From the NCBI RefSeq assembly GCF_018860965.1, contig NZ_JAHKQF010000018.1, forward strand, positions 62,001 to 126,000: DNA of 64,000 nt, in the 5' to 3' direction. Position 1 is the first letter of the stretch, and each line of letters begins with the position of its first letter. Below the pieces are notes generated by a model. The model was not told the origin of the DNA. It saw nothing but the letters and a program-made list of their open reading frames with translations, and ran no database searches. Source of the DNA: Alteromonas sp. C1M14. GTDB lineage: Bacteria > Pseudomonadota > Gammaproteobacteria > Enterobacterales > Alteromonadaceae. Below are positions 8,804 to 16,846 of this stretch, in pieces. A program made the translations under genes and the position numbers.

Positions 8804-10104
8804 TAGTAACTTACCTCTTCCGCGTTATCTAACAACGACGCCAATAATTGTTCGAAGTTGTCTAAACCTTCAGACGCAATGTCTGGGGTCATGGTAAGGG
8901 CGGGTAAAAAGCGTATAACATTCCCGTAGTAACCGCAGGCCAGCAAAATAAGATGGTGCTCTTTGGCTTTAGCAATAATGGCTTGGGCCAGTGCTGGGTT
9001 GGTTTGTTCTGGGTCGCCATTGTACATAAATTCAATGGCAATCATGGCACCGGTATTACGGACGTCTGAGATGAAATCTGGGTAGCGTTGTTTAAGCCCT
9101 TGCAGTCGCGCCTTGAATAATTCGCCCAACCCATTGGCTTTGTCAATTAAGTGCTCTTTTTCGATGACATTCAATACGGCTAACGCTGCAGCACAGGCGA
9201 CGGGAGAACCACCATAGGTGCCGCCTAATCCGCCCGGTAACGGCGCATCCATAATGTCAGCTTTACCCACTACCGCAGAAAGAGGAAACCCGCCAGCGAT
9301 GCCTTTTGCCATGGTCATTAAGTCAGGCTCAATACCAGCATATTCGCAGCAAAACATTTTTCCTGTGCGACCAAACCCAGTTTGAATTTCATCTACAATC
9401 AGCACAATGCCATGATCATCACACAGTTTGCGCAAGGTTTTTAAGAAGCTAGCGGGTGCCGCATTAAAACCCCCTTCACCTTGTACCGGCTCGATAATAA
9501 TGGCCGCAACGTCTTCCGCGGCAATGGTGGCTTTAAACAGGTTCTTTATCGCAAAGAGGGCATCTTGCTCGGTAATATTGTGCAGCGCATTAGGAAACGG
9601 CGCATGGTAAATATCACCTGGAAAGGGGCCGAAATCTTTTTTGTAAGGGGCAATTTTGCCCGTCAGTGCCATGGTTAAATTAGTGCGACCATGAAAACCG
9701 GCGTTAAAGGCTATCACACCCCGACGACCGGTATGGCAACGGGCGATTTTTACGCAGTTTTCTACGGCTTCAGCCCCAGTGGTGACAAAAATAGCTTTCT
9801 TGGCCGAGTCGCCTGGCGCGAGTGCCGTAAGCTTTTCAGCCAACGCCACCGCACTTTCGTAAGGGTTTACCATTAAACAGGTGTGGCTAAACGCGCTTAC
9901 CTGTTCAGTAACAGCTTGAACAACGTCGGGATGACTGTGCCCGGTATTGCAAACGGCAATACCAGTGGCAAAATCAATAAATCGGTTCCCTTCAACATCA
10001 AAGACTTCTGCATTGCGGGCTTCTTTTACGTATACAGGGTAGCTGTTACCCTGTCCGCGGGCGAACACCTTGTCTTTTCTTTGTTGCAATTGCTCGTTGT
10101 TCAT
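8803..10104 (-). CDS. gabT: 4-aminobutyrate transaminase (GabT-type)
   Basis: 433 residues from ATG 10104, chosen because MNNEQLQQRK aligns with the start of known GabT; an in-frame GTG at 10125 overlaps the gabD stop and is an alternative that adds seven residues. Class III aminotransferase features: VTTGAEAVENCVKIAR, IVDEIQTGFGRTG, and the PLP lysine region MAKGIAGGFPLSAV. It converts GABA and 2-oxoglutarate to succinate semialdehyde and glutamate. It lies directly downstream of gabD in the leftward run, completing GABA to succinate. Related omega-amino acids (5-aminovalerate, beta-alanine) cannot be excluded. Confidence 0.87.
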   Translation of the reverse strand: MNNEQLQQRKDKVFARGQGNSYPVYVKEARNAEVFDVEGNRFIDFATGIAVCNTGHSHPDVVQAVTEQVSAFSHTCLMVNPYESAVALAEKLTALAPGDSAKKAIFVTTGAEAVENCVKIARCHTGRRGVIAFNAGFHGRTNLTMALTGKIAPYKKDFGPFPGDIYHAPFPNALHNITEQDALFAIKNLFKATIAAEDVAAIIIEPVQGEGGFNAAPASFLKTLRKLCDDHGIVLIVDEIQTGFGRTGKMFCCEYAGIEPDLMTMAKGIAGGFPLSAVVGKADIMDAPLPGGLGGTYGGSPVACAAALAVLNVIEKEHLIDKANGLGELFKARLQGLKQRYPDFISDVRNTGAMIAIEFMYNGDPEQTNPALAQAIIAKAKEHHLILLACGYYGNVIRFLPALTMTPDIASEGLDNFEQLLASLLDNAEEVSY

Positions 10105-10121
10105 CACTGTCTCATCTACTT

Positions 10122-11576
10122 TCACTGCCCAATTCCCCCCATACAGAGATATTTAATATTGGTGTAATCACTTAACCCATAATGGGAACCTTCACGGCCC
10201 GTTCCTGATTGCTTAACGCCACCAAACGGGGCGGCAGTATCAGAAATCAAACCTTCGTTTATACCTACCATGCCAAAGTCTAGCGCTTCAGATACACGCC
10301 ATACTCGCCCGATATCCTTAGAATAAAAATAGGATGCCAACCCGTATTCAGTGTCGTTTGCCATGGCGATGGCTTGCTGTTCGTCAGAGAATTTCACGAT
10401 GGGTGACACTGGGCCAAAGATTTCTTCGCGAAAAACGCGCATGTCAGAGGTAACGTTTCCTAACACCGTGGGAGGATAAATATTGTCGTCACCGGCGGGG
10501 GTACCGCCAAGTACTAAGGTGGCCCCTTTTTCGATGGCATCTTCCACTAATCCGTGCACATTTTTGCAGGCGTTTTCATGGATCATGGGGCCAATGTCGG
10601 TCCCTTGAGCTAGGCCGTCACCCATTTTAAGGCTGGCGACCTTGTCTGCGTATATGGCGAGGAATTTGTCGTAAACACTTTCTTGCACCAAAATACGGTT
10701 TGTACACACACAGGTTTGCCCCGCGTTGCGGTATTTCGACTGAATAAGCCCCGTGGCCGCCGCATCAAGATCGGCATCTTCAAATACAATAAAAGGCGCA
10801 TTACCGCCAAGCTCCATAGATACCCGTTTTACCGAGTCGGCGCATTGCTTGGTCAGTATCTTGCCTACCCGGGTAGAGCCGGTGAAAGAAAATTTGGCAA
10901 CGTCAGGATGCTGAGTCATTACTTTACCTATGCCGGCGGCATCAGAGCCGGGCACAATACTTAGTACACCTTTTGGAATTCCGGCTTGCTCGGCCAAAAC
11001 CGCCAAAGCCAGCGCTGATAGGGGCGTTTCGGTGGCAGGACGAACCACAAAGGTACAACCTGCTGCCAGTGCTGCCGCCGCTTTGCGGGCAATCATGGCA
11101 TTGGGGAAGTTCCATGGCGTGATGGAGGTAACCACGCCTACGGGTTGTTTAATCACCACAATGCGCTTATTGGGCGATGCCGATGGTATGGTGTCACCGT
11201 ATAAACGTCGGGCTTCTTCGGCAAACCATTCAATAAAGGAGGCACCGTAACCAATTTCGCCCACGGCTTCTTTTAAGGGTTTACCTTGTTCTAGCGTTAG
11301 TATTTTACCCAGTTCATCTTGGTGCTCTATGATCAAAGCATACCAGCGCTTTAGTAGCTTGCTGCGTTCGATGGCGGGCATGGCGGCCCAAGCTGGAAAA
11401 GCTTGTTTGGCTGCTTCAATCGCCGATGCTGCATCGTTTTCGTCACAGTCACTGACGTCGGCGATATGCTCGCCATTTAGCGGATTGGTGACCGCGAAAG
11501 TGCTTGGCTTAGTAACCCAACTGCCATTAATGAAGGCGGAAGTGGCAAGTAACTGTGTATTCGAAGAAAAAGACAT
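10122..11576 (-). CDS. gabD: Succinate-semialdehyde dehydrogenase (GabD-type)
   Basis: 484 residues. ALDH motifs: ITPWNFPNAM, SFTGSTRVG, general base in SMELGGNAPF, and catalytic cysteine in RNAGQTCVCTNR, whose second nearby cysteine is typical of GabD-type enzymes; EEIFGPV and PFGGVKQSG follow. It oxidises succinate semialdehyde to succinate. The gene lies 9 bp after the Rieske oxygenase and 17 bp before the ATG of gabT, so the three are almost certainly co-transcribed. That adjacency raises the possibility that the oxygenase itself delivers succinate semialdehyde. Confidence 0.9.
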   Translation of the reverse strand: MSFSSNTQLLATSAFINGSWVTKPSTFAVTNPLNGEHIADVSDCDENDAASAIEAAKQAFPAWAAMPAIERSKLLKRWYALIIEHQDELGKILTLEQGKPLKEAVGEIGYGASFIEWFAEEARRLYGDTIPSASPNKRIVVIKQPVGVVTSITPWNFPNAMIARKAAAALAAGCTFVVRPATETPLSALALAVLAEQAGIPKGVLSIVPGSDAAGIGKVMTQHPDVAKFSFTGSTRVGKILTKQCADSVKRVSMELGGNAPFIVFEDADLDAAATGLIQSKYRNAGQTCVCTNRILVQESVYDKFLAIYADKVASLKMGDGLAQGTDIGPMIHENACKNVHGLVEDAIEKGATLVLGGTPAGDDNIYPPTVLGNVTSDMRVFREEIFGPVSPIVKFSDEQQAIAMANDTEYGLASYFYSKDIGRVWRVSEALDFGMVGINEGLISDTAAPFGGVKQSGTGREGSHYGLSDYTNIKYLCMGGIGQ

Positions 11577-11585
11577 ATTGAGATC

Positions 11586-12728
11586 CTACTTGTGGCTTGA
11601 TGCGGCTTTCATCTGTTTTAGCCACATTTGGTGGAAGGTCATATTCACCTGATCCCATGCTTTATTCAAGTGCCCTTGATTGGCAATAGTATTGCTGCGG
11701 GTTACTTGCAGTTTGTCGAGCAATTCTATGTCTTGTTCATTCACTTCGTTGAGCACCTCGTGAAGACGATCTCGCTCGGCCTGATATTCGTCACTGGCCG
11801 CGTCTTCACTTACCACATAAATACTTAACGATTCGTCTGTGGTGGTTTGACCCATGGGCTTAATCACGATGGTTTGAACCCAGCAGGGATCCACAAAAAA
11901 TAAGGTGTTAGGGAAAATACCAAACCATTGCTGGGTGCCTTTTTTATCTTCAGGTAAGCCCTGCCAATGGGGTAATTGCTTACTGGTTTTGGCTGGTTTG
12001 GCACTGGCGCCATTTTTTAGTCTTAACCCTACAATATCGTCAGACAAAAATAAGTCGTCCTGTTCCAGTACCGACTCCACGGTGCAGGCTTGGGAGTGCA
12101 CAAAAGGCACATGGTAGCCGTCAAGGAAGTTGTCCACGGCAAGTTTCCAATTCACTTCTCCGGCATAATCGGTGGTACTTACCATCTGAATGTCATCTTT
12201 AGGGTAGTCGGACAACAAGTCATCAAGGGGCTTAATAAATTCGTCAAAGGGTTGGGCGTCACCGCTGACGTTAACAAAGATAATGTCCCACCAGACAGCA
12301 AATCGAACAGGGATCAGCCCTTTGTCAGCTTTATCTTCAGCAGACATCACTTTGTTTTCTTTACCGAAGTAACGAGGGGCACTTAATAGCGAGCCGTCAA
12401 TTTTGAAGCTCCACTTATGATAAGGGCATACCAAAGAACGTTTGTTGCAGGGTTCATCTACTAACGGTGCGGCTTTATGACGGCAAATATTATGAAATAC
12501 ACCGATTTCACCGTTTTTATTGCGAATGGCAATTAGTGATTGCCCAGCAATACGAATAGGCATGATGTCGCCAGGTTTTGGAATTTGCTGACCACAGCCA
12601 ATACTGGCCCAACCGTTGGCAAAAATGGCGTCGCACTCGGCGCTATAAGTATTAGGATCTTTAAATACGCTTGCTGGTAGTCCATGCAAAGCAACGTGTT
12701 CACTGGTAATAGAATCTACCACGGTCAT
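11586..12728 (-). CDS. Rieske non-heme iron oxygenase, large subunit
   Basis: 380 residues. The Rieske [2Fe-2S] ligands are C82-x-H84 and C101-x2-H104 (NICRHKAAP...VCPYHKW). The mononuclear iron site is D203, H206 and H211 in NFLDGYHVPFVH. Overall it recalls the GbcA/choline and carnitine monooxygenase group, which hydroxylates N-methyl or C-N positions, rather than arene dioxygenases; no beta subunit gene is present. Its ferredoxin and reductase are encoded downstream. Context (gabD 9 bp downstream; AruI-like and YjiH upstream) suggests oxidative N-dealkylation or C-N cleavage of an arginine- or GABA-derived compound; substrate unproven. GGAG lies 6-9 bp before the ATG. Confidence 0.9.
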   Translation of the reverse strand: MTVVDSITSEHVALHGLPASVFKDPNTYSAECDAIFANGWASIGCGQQIPKPGDIMPIRIAGQSLIAIRNKNGEIGVFHNICRHKAAPLVDEPCNKRSLVCPYHKWSFKIDGSLLSAPRYFGKENKVMSAEDKADKGLIPVRFAVWWDIIFVNVSGDAQPFDEFIKPLDDLLSDYPKDDIQMVSTTDYAGEVNWKLAVDNFLDGYHVPFVHSQACTVESVLEQDDLFLSDDIVGLRLKNGASAKPAKTSKQLPHWQGLPEDKKGTQQWFGIFPNTLFFVDPCWVQTIVIKPMGQTTTDESLSIYVVSEDAASDEYQAERDRLHEVLNEVNEQDIELLDKLQVTRSNTIANQGHLNKAWDQVNMTFHQMWLKQMKAASSHK

Positions 12729-12834
12729 TGTTTACTCCAGATTGTTCGGGTGCCTGTTCTTTATGTTCTATCTAACCACAGCCAACAAACAGGGAACATA
12801 CGAAGAATGTTATGTTGTTGGTAGTGAGGCTGGG

Positions 12835-14208
12835 TTAAAACAGAAGATGCGCCATGCCATACAAAATAGGAAAGGCGATAACAGTGCGAATCGCAAAAAT
12901 AGCGATTAATTGCATAATGGTTAATGGAATGGCAGAACGCATAATTAAAAGAGCGGTTTCTGCGAAGAAAATAAGCTGGGTAATCGAAAGGCCGGCTAAA
13001 ATAAACTTGGTAAAGGGGTCGGCGATGTTACCTGCAATAATGGTGGGCACAAACTGATCCAATAGCCCGATAAACATACCTGGCGCTGCCATCTCCGCTT
13101 CAGGAATACGTAGCAACTCAAGCAGTAAATACGCCGGATAACTCAGTACTTGCATCACACTGGTGTTGTAATACACCGCTAAAGTTAAAAACTCGATGGC
13201 CATGGCTGCAGGCATCATCATGAGGTATATGTCGAACATAGACCAAAAGCCTTTTTTCATAGACTGCAGCGGCGACGGCGCTTTTTTGGCCGTAGAGATA
13301 GCACGTCGACCCGCCACCACTAAGCGGCTTTCACCAGAATCCACATCTTCGTTAAGTTGCTTTTCTTGTCCTTCAAAATACTCGTCTTTGAATGAAGAAA
13401 GGGGCGGTAACCGGGGCGTAATCACGGCACATAAAATACAAATACCAAACATGGTGCCGTATAAAGGCAGAAAATACTGCTCGATACCCGCAACCTGAGA
13501 AGTCAGTAGCACAAAGGGAATCGACACCACCGAAAAATTGGTAGCAATAACCGCTGATTCTCGGGCGCTGTAATACCCTTGTAAGTACTGATAGTTGGTC
13601 ATCACCACGGCAATGCTTGAGGAGCCTACCCAAGAGGCCAAGGTATCGATGGTGGCGCGTCCGGGCAGGTTAAAAAACTTTTGGAAGCCTTTTTGCAACA
13701 AGGTGCCGATAAAATCTAACAAGCCATAGTCGGTAAGAAATGGCAGGAAAAAACAGCCTAAGCCAATTAGCAAGAAGATGGCGCCAGCCACATCAATGTA
13801 AGCAGTGACACCGGTTTCTTTGCTGGTCACCCATTCTGGCCCCACTTGAAACAAGGTCATGGCGGCGGTGAGGCCACCAATAAGGGTAAGCACTGTCCAC
13901 GACCAATGCGTGGCCATGAGCCGCCGACTATGAGGCAGGCGTATGGCAAAGGCATGAGGAGTAAGGTTGTAAATAGCCGACAATACCGCGCCTAAAATAA
14001 AGATGCTGCAAGTAAAGTACTTCATGTTGTCGCCCAACAGGGTCGCAAAGAAGCTTGAGACTACGCCCAGTACGATGGTCCAAGAGCCGTCATAGGTAAA
14101 GGGTACGAGGAAAAAGCCAATACCAAATAACGAACAGCAAAACAGTTTTGCCCATACAATTAACGGTGTGGCATCGATTTTTGCGGTGGAAGCTTCTGTT
14201 TTAATCAT
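12835..14208 (-). CDS. YjiH-family (Gate domain) membrane transporter
   Basis: 457 residues with about ten to eleven hydrophobic segments and a charged cytoplasmic loop near residues 270-310 (EGQEKQLNEDVDSGESR). The N terminus and the motif around PGRATIDTLASWVGSSSIAV resemble YjiH-family nucleoside-recognition (Gate) proteins, many of which are encoded beside amino acid catabolic genes. It probably imports the substrate of this pathway, such as arginine or a derivative (inference). It is separated by about 105 bp from the Rieske gene and 76 bp from the AruI-like gene, all leftward. Confidence 0.75.
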   Translation of the reverse strand: MIKTEASTAKIDATPLIVWAKLFCCSLFGIGFFLVPFTYDGSWTIVLGVVSSFFATLLGDNMKYFTCSIFILGAVLSAIYNLTPHAFAIRLPHSRRLMATHWSWTVLTLIGGLTAAMTLFQVGPEWVTSKETGVTAYIDVAGAIFLLIGLGCFFLPFLTDYGLLDFIGTLLQKGFQKFFNLPGRATIDTLASWVGSSSIAVVMTNYQYLQGYYSARESAVIATNFSVVSIPFVLLTSQVAGIEQYFLPLYGTMFGICILCAVITPRLPPLSSFKDEYFEGQEKQLNEDVDSGESRLVVAGRRAISTAKKAPSPLQSMKKGFWSMFDIYLMMMPAAMAIEFLTLAVYYNTSVMQVLSYPAYLLLELLRIPEAEMAAPGMFIGLLDQFVPTIIAGNIADPFTKFILAGLSITQLIFFAETALLIMRSAIPLTIMQLIAIFAIRTVIAFPILYGMAHLLF

Positions 14209-14284
14209 CGTGCTCTCCTGTTGACGGGGGAACCGGCGCTAGCTGAAGTAGAATTAAGATAAACGTTCATTAACCTCGGCTCCT

Positions 14285-15901
14285 TTAAAATGCATAGCCG
14301 CAATCGAGTGAGGCTTCGTCTAGCTCGATAAGAAAGGGGCCGTTGTGTTGTTTCGCCTCTACTAAGGCCTTTTTAAGATCTGCCAAGCTATTGGCTTTGG
14401 CAGAGGGACAGCCCATGGCTAAGGCCAGTGCCGCGTAGTTGGGCGAGGTAATATCCACCCCAGTACGGGTTACTTTGGCATCGTCCATAAATCGACGAAT
14501 TTCACCGTGGCCACTGTTGTTCCAAACGATATAAATAACCGCTACGTTGGCATCTACAGCGCTGATAATTTCATTTAGACTAAATTGGCCGCCGCCATCG
14601 CCGGTTAAACCCACTACCGCGTTATCTGGCGCTCCTAGCGCCGCACCAATGGCAGCAGGAAAGGCATAACCTAAGGTGCCGTAGCCGGTGGTAGAATGGA
14701 AATAACGGGCGGTGTGTTGGGTTTCATAATAGGCCTGTGCGTAATACGCCGGTTGGGTAGAGTCACCCACAATCACGCAATCACCTAATACTTCGGTAAG
14801 GGTTTTAAAAAAGCTGGCGTACACAGGCTTCTTCATATCCCGGGTACGCTCTTTAAGTTGTGTGCATAACCCCACAATATGGTCGTTCATATCACGGTTT
14901 ACATCTGCCAGTGTGTCGACGATTGCCCCTAACGCTTGTTTGGCATCAGATAATACCGGCACATCAGGGCGATGATTCCTTAACAACTGAGCATTGTCGA
15001 TATCTACGCGAATAAGCTTCCCGTCAATGGCTAAATCGCCTAAAAAGAAAAAGTCATAATCGGTTTCTGATAATTCCGTGCCTACTGCCAGTACAACATC
15101 AGCCTTTTTTTCAATTTCTTCTCGAATAGCTGGGTGAGAAGGGGTAGAGCCAATACTTAACGGGTGATCGCCAGGGATCACCCCTTTGCCATTGCAGGTA
15201 TTAACCACAGGCATCGCGAGTTTTTCTGCCAGGTTTTTGGCTTCTATGCCTGCATTTCGGGCACCACCACCTAAGATCATTAACGGGCGCTTGGCGTCTT
15301 TTAATAAGGCGGCGGCTTGCTCAATGCTGCTAGGATTTGCGATGGGGCGGTGGGGTAATGGCCAAGGCGTTAGATCAAGGTGGCTGGCATCGGCCGATAG
15401 CACGTCAATGGGAATTTCGATGTGCACCGGGCCCGGACGTTGACTGTTAAATACGGTAAATGCTCGGGCAATGACTTTAGGTAAATTGTCTACGCTAAGT
15501 AAGGTGTGGTTATACAACGAAACCCCAGCCGTAATGCCGGCCTGGTTTGGTAGTTCGTGCAATCGCCCTTCGCCCATGGCTAGCTGTTCGGTACGATTCA
15601 CCGACGAAATAACTAGCATTGGAACGGAATCTTGCATGGCTTGACCCATGGCAGTGATGATGTTGGTCAATCCGGGCCCGGTAATGATGTAACAAACCCC
15701 AGGTTGGCCGGTTACTCGGGCATAGCCATCAGCCATAAAGCCTGCCCCCTGTTCGTGGCGCGGGGTGACATGGCGAATATTCGTGTGGTTAAATCCGCGG
15801 TAAAGCTCGATGGTATGAACCCCAGGAATACCAAAAACGGTGTTTACACCATAGGCTTCCAGTAACGCGGTTAACGCTTCACCACATGTTCTTTCCTGCA
15901 T
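14285..15901 (-). CDS. aruI: 5-guanidino-2-oxopentanoate (2-ketoarginine) decarboxylase-like ThDP enzyme
   Basis: 538 residues, acetolactate-synthase-like thiamine diphosphate fold. Catalytic E50 lies in HEQGAGFMADG, and the ThDP/Mg motif is GDGGGQFSLNE ... WNNSGHGE near residue 430. The N terminus (EALTALLEAYGVNTVFGIPG, then HTIELYRG) strongly recalls Pseudomonas AruI, which decarboxylates 2-ketoarginine to 4-guanidinobutanal. With the AruH-like transaminase at 6011-7189 this gives the first two steps of the arginine transaminase pathway, although the genes sit in separate operons on opposite strands. Generic acetolactate synthase is less likely because no small regulatory subunit is present. 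Confidence 0.82.
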   Translation of the reverse strand: MQERTCGEALTALLEAYGVNTVFGIPGVHTIELYRGFNHTNIRHVTPRHEQGAGFMADGYARVTGQPGVCYIITGPGLTNIITAMGQAMQDSVPMLVISSVNRTEQLAMGEGRLHELPNQAGITAGVSLYNHTLLSVDNLPKVIARAFTVFNSQRPGPVHIEIPIDVLSADASHLDLTPWPLPHRPIANPSSIEQAAALLKDAKRPLMILGGGARNAGIEAKNLAEKLAMPVVNTCNGKGVIPGDHPLSIGSTPSHPAIREEIEKKADVVLAVGTELSETDYDFFFLGDLAIDGKLIRVDIDNAQLLRNHRPDVPVLSDAKQALGAIVDTLADVNRDMNDHIVGLCTQLKERTRDMKKPVYASFFKTLTEVLGDCVIVGDSTQPAYYAQAYYETQHTARYFHSTTGYGTLGYAFPAAIGAALGAPDNAVVGLTGDGGGQFSLNEIISAVDANVAVIYIVWNNSGHGEIRRFMDDAKVTRTGVDITSPNYAALALAMGCPSAKANSLADLKKALVEAKQHNGPFLIELDEASLDCGYAF

Positions 15902-15988
15902 AACGTGTTATTACCTTTACTTACACACCTCATTACCTTTGTAAAAGCATTTGGCCTTTGTCGCCGGTAACGGCGTTTTATTGTCTGT

Positions 15989-16846
15989 TTACTGGTCAGC
16001 CATGGCCTGTTGCCATAATTGCTGTGCGGTTTCCCGTAAAATCAGTGCTTCTTCCCAGCGATCGCTTAACTCTTCGCCGTTGCCATCGGTAATGGCATAA
16101 ACCGGTGGTCCTAATTCGCATAAAAATACGCAGGCATCGTCGCTTTGCTTACCATGACGTTTTAACCATCCTTGAAAACCTTCTAGCCACCACTGCTTGA
16201 ATAAATCAAACCAGGGCTGGCTTTGTTCGAACATAAGAGGAATCTGCACCTGTTCTCGGGTGGCGACTCGGCCATGAAAAGCTTCTGCGCGGGTCAAAAA
16301 TTCTGAGATACGTTGGTTAGCCATATCGTGTAGAGGCAAGTAGTATTCCTGATTGACTAAAGTGTGAGATAAATCTGCCACCATAAGTAAATCGGGCACG
16401 CGATCCATCAGTTGTAAGGTAAACAAAAGGTCGTTTGTCATGCAGTTTCGATGAATTTCTACATGGGAAACAATGCCTGCTTTTTCACTAATGGCCATCC
16501 ACTGACGGGTAACCTCGGCCACATTGTCTACGTTGTAGGGTTCTATCTGTCCAACGATGGCAATAAAGCGAGGCTGCACCGGCTGACTGGCAACAAATTC
16601 GATGATTTCTTCATAGTGGGGCACACTTTTCACAAAGGCGTTGTACACCAACTCTAAGCCGTACTTCTGTAACAGGGGCATGGCGGTTTGAATGGTCTCA
16701 AAGGAGTGGTAACCGATATCAAAGCTCAGACCCACAAAACCGGCGTCAGCGATTTTCTTTATTTTTTGTTCCAGGCTTAACTCGAAACCGTCTGGGCGTC
16801 GGTATTCCATGGCCCACATAGATTGAAAAACATCAAGCTTACTCAT
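15989..16846 (-). CDS. Xylose-isomerase-like TIM-barrel protein
   Basis: 285 residues, no signal peptide. The sequence fits the AP-endonuclease-2/sugar phosphate isomerase TIM-barrel fold: an early GFVGLSFDIGYH strand, HVEIHRNCMT, and LMVADLSHTLV with metal-ligand candidates E, H and D. Its start overlaps the TPR-sulfotransferase stop by 4 bp (ATGA type), so the two are translationally coupled. No specific substrate can be assigned; isomerase, epimerase or dehydratase activity on a sugar-like or polyol compound is the usual role of this fold. Confidence 0.65.
   Translation of the reverse strand: MSKLDVFQSMWAMEYRRPDGFELSLEQKIKKIADAGFVGLSFDIGYHSFETIQTAMPLLQKYGLELVYNAFVKSVPHYEEIIEFVASQPVQPRFIAIVGQIEPYNVDNVAEVTRQWMAISEKAGIVSHVEIHRNCMTNDLLFTLQLMDRVPDLLMVADLSHTLVNQEYYLPLHDMANQRISEFLTRAEAFHGRVATREQVQIPLMFEQSQPWFDLFKQWWLEGFQGWLKRHGKQSDDACVFLCELGPPVYAITDGNGEELSDRWEEALILRETAQQLWQQAMADQ

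Noticed and set aside
14285-15901. Reading the ThDP enzyme as acetolactate synthase
   Set aside because: No small subunit gene, and the N terminus and the AruH-like partner favour 2-ketoarginine decarboxylase.
15962-15980. Hairpin CGCCG-GTAA-CGGCG followed by TTTT between the TIM-barrel and AruI-like genes
   Set aside because: The T-tract faces right while all genes here are read left, so it is not a terminator of these genes; the stem is only 5 bp.
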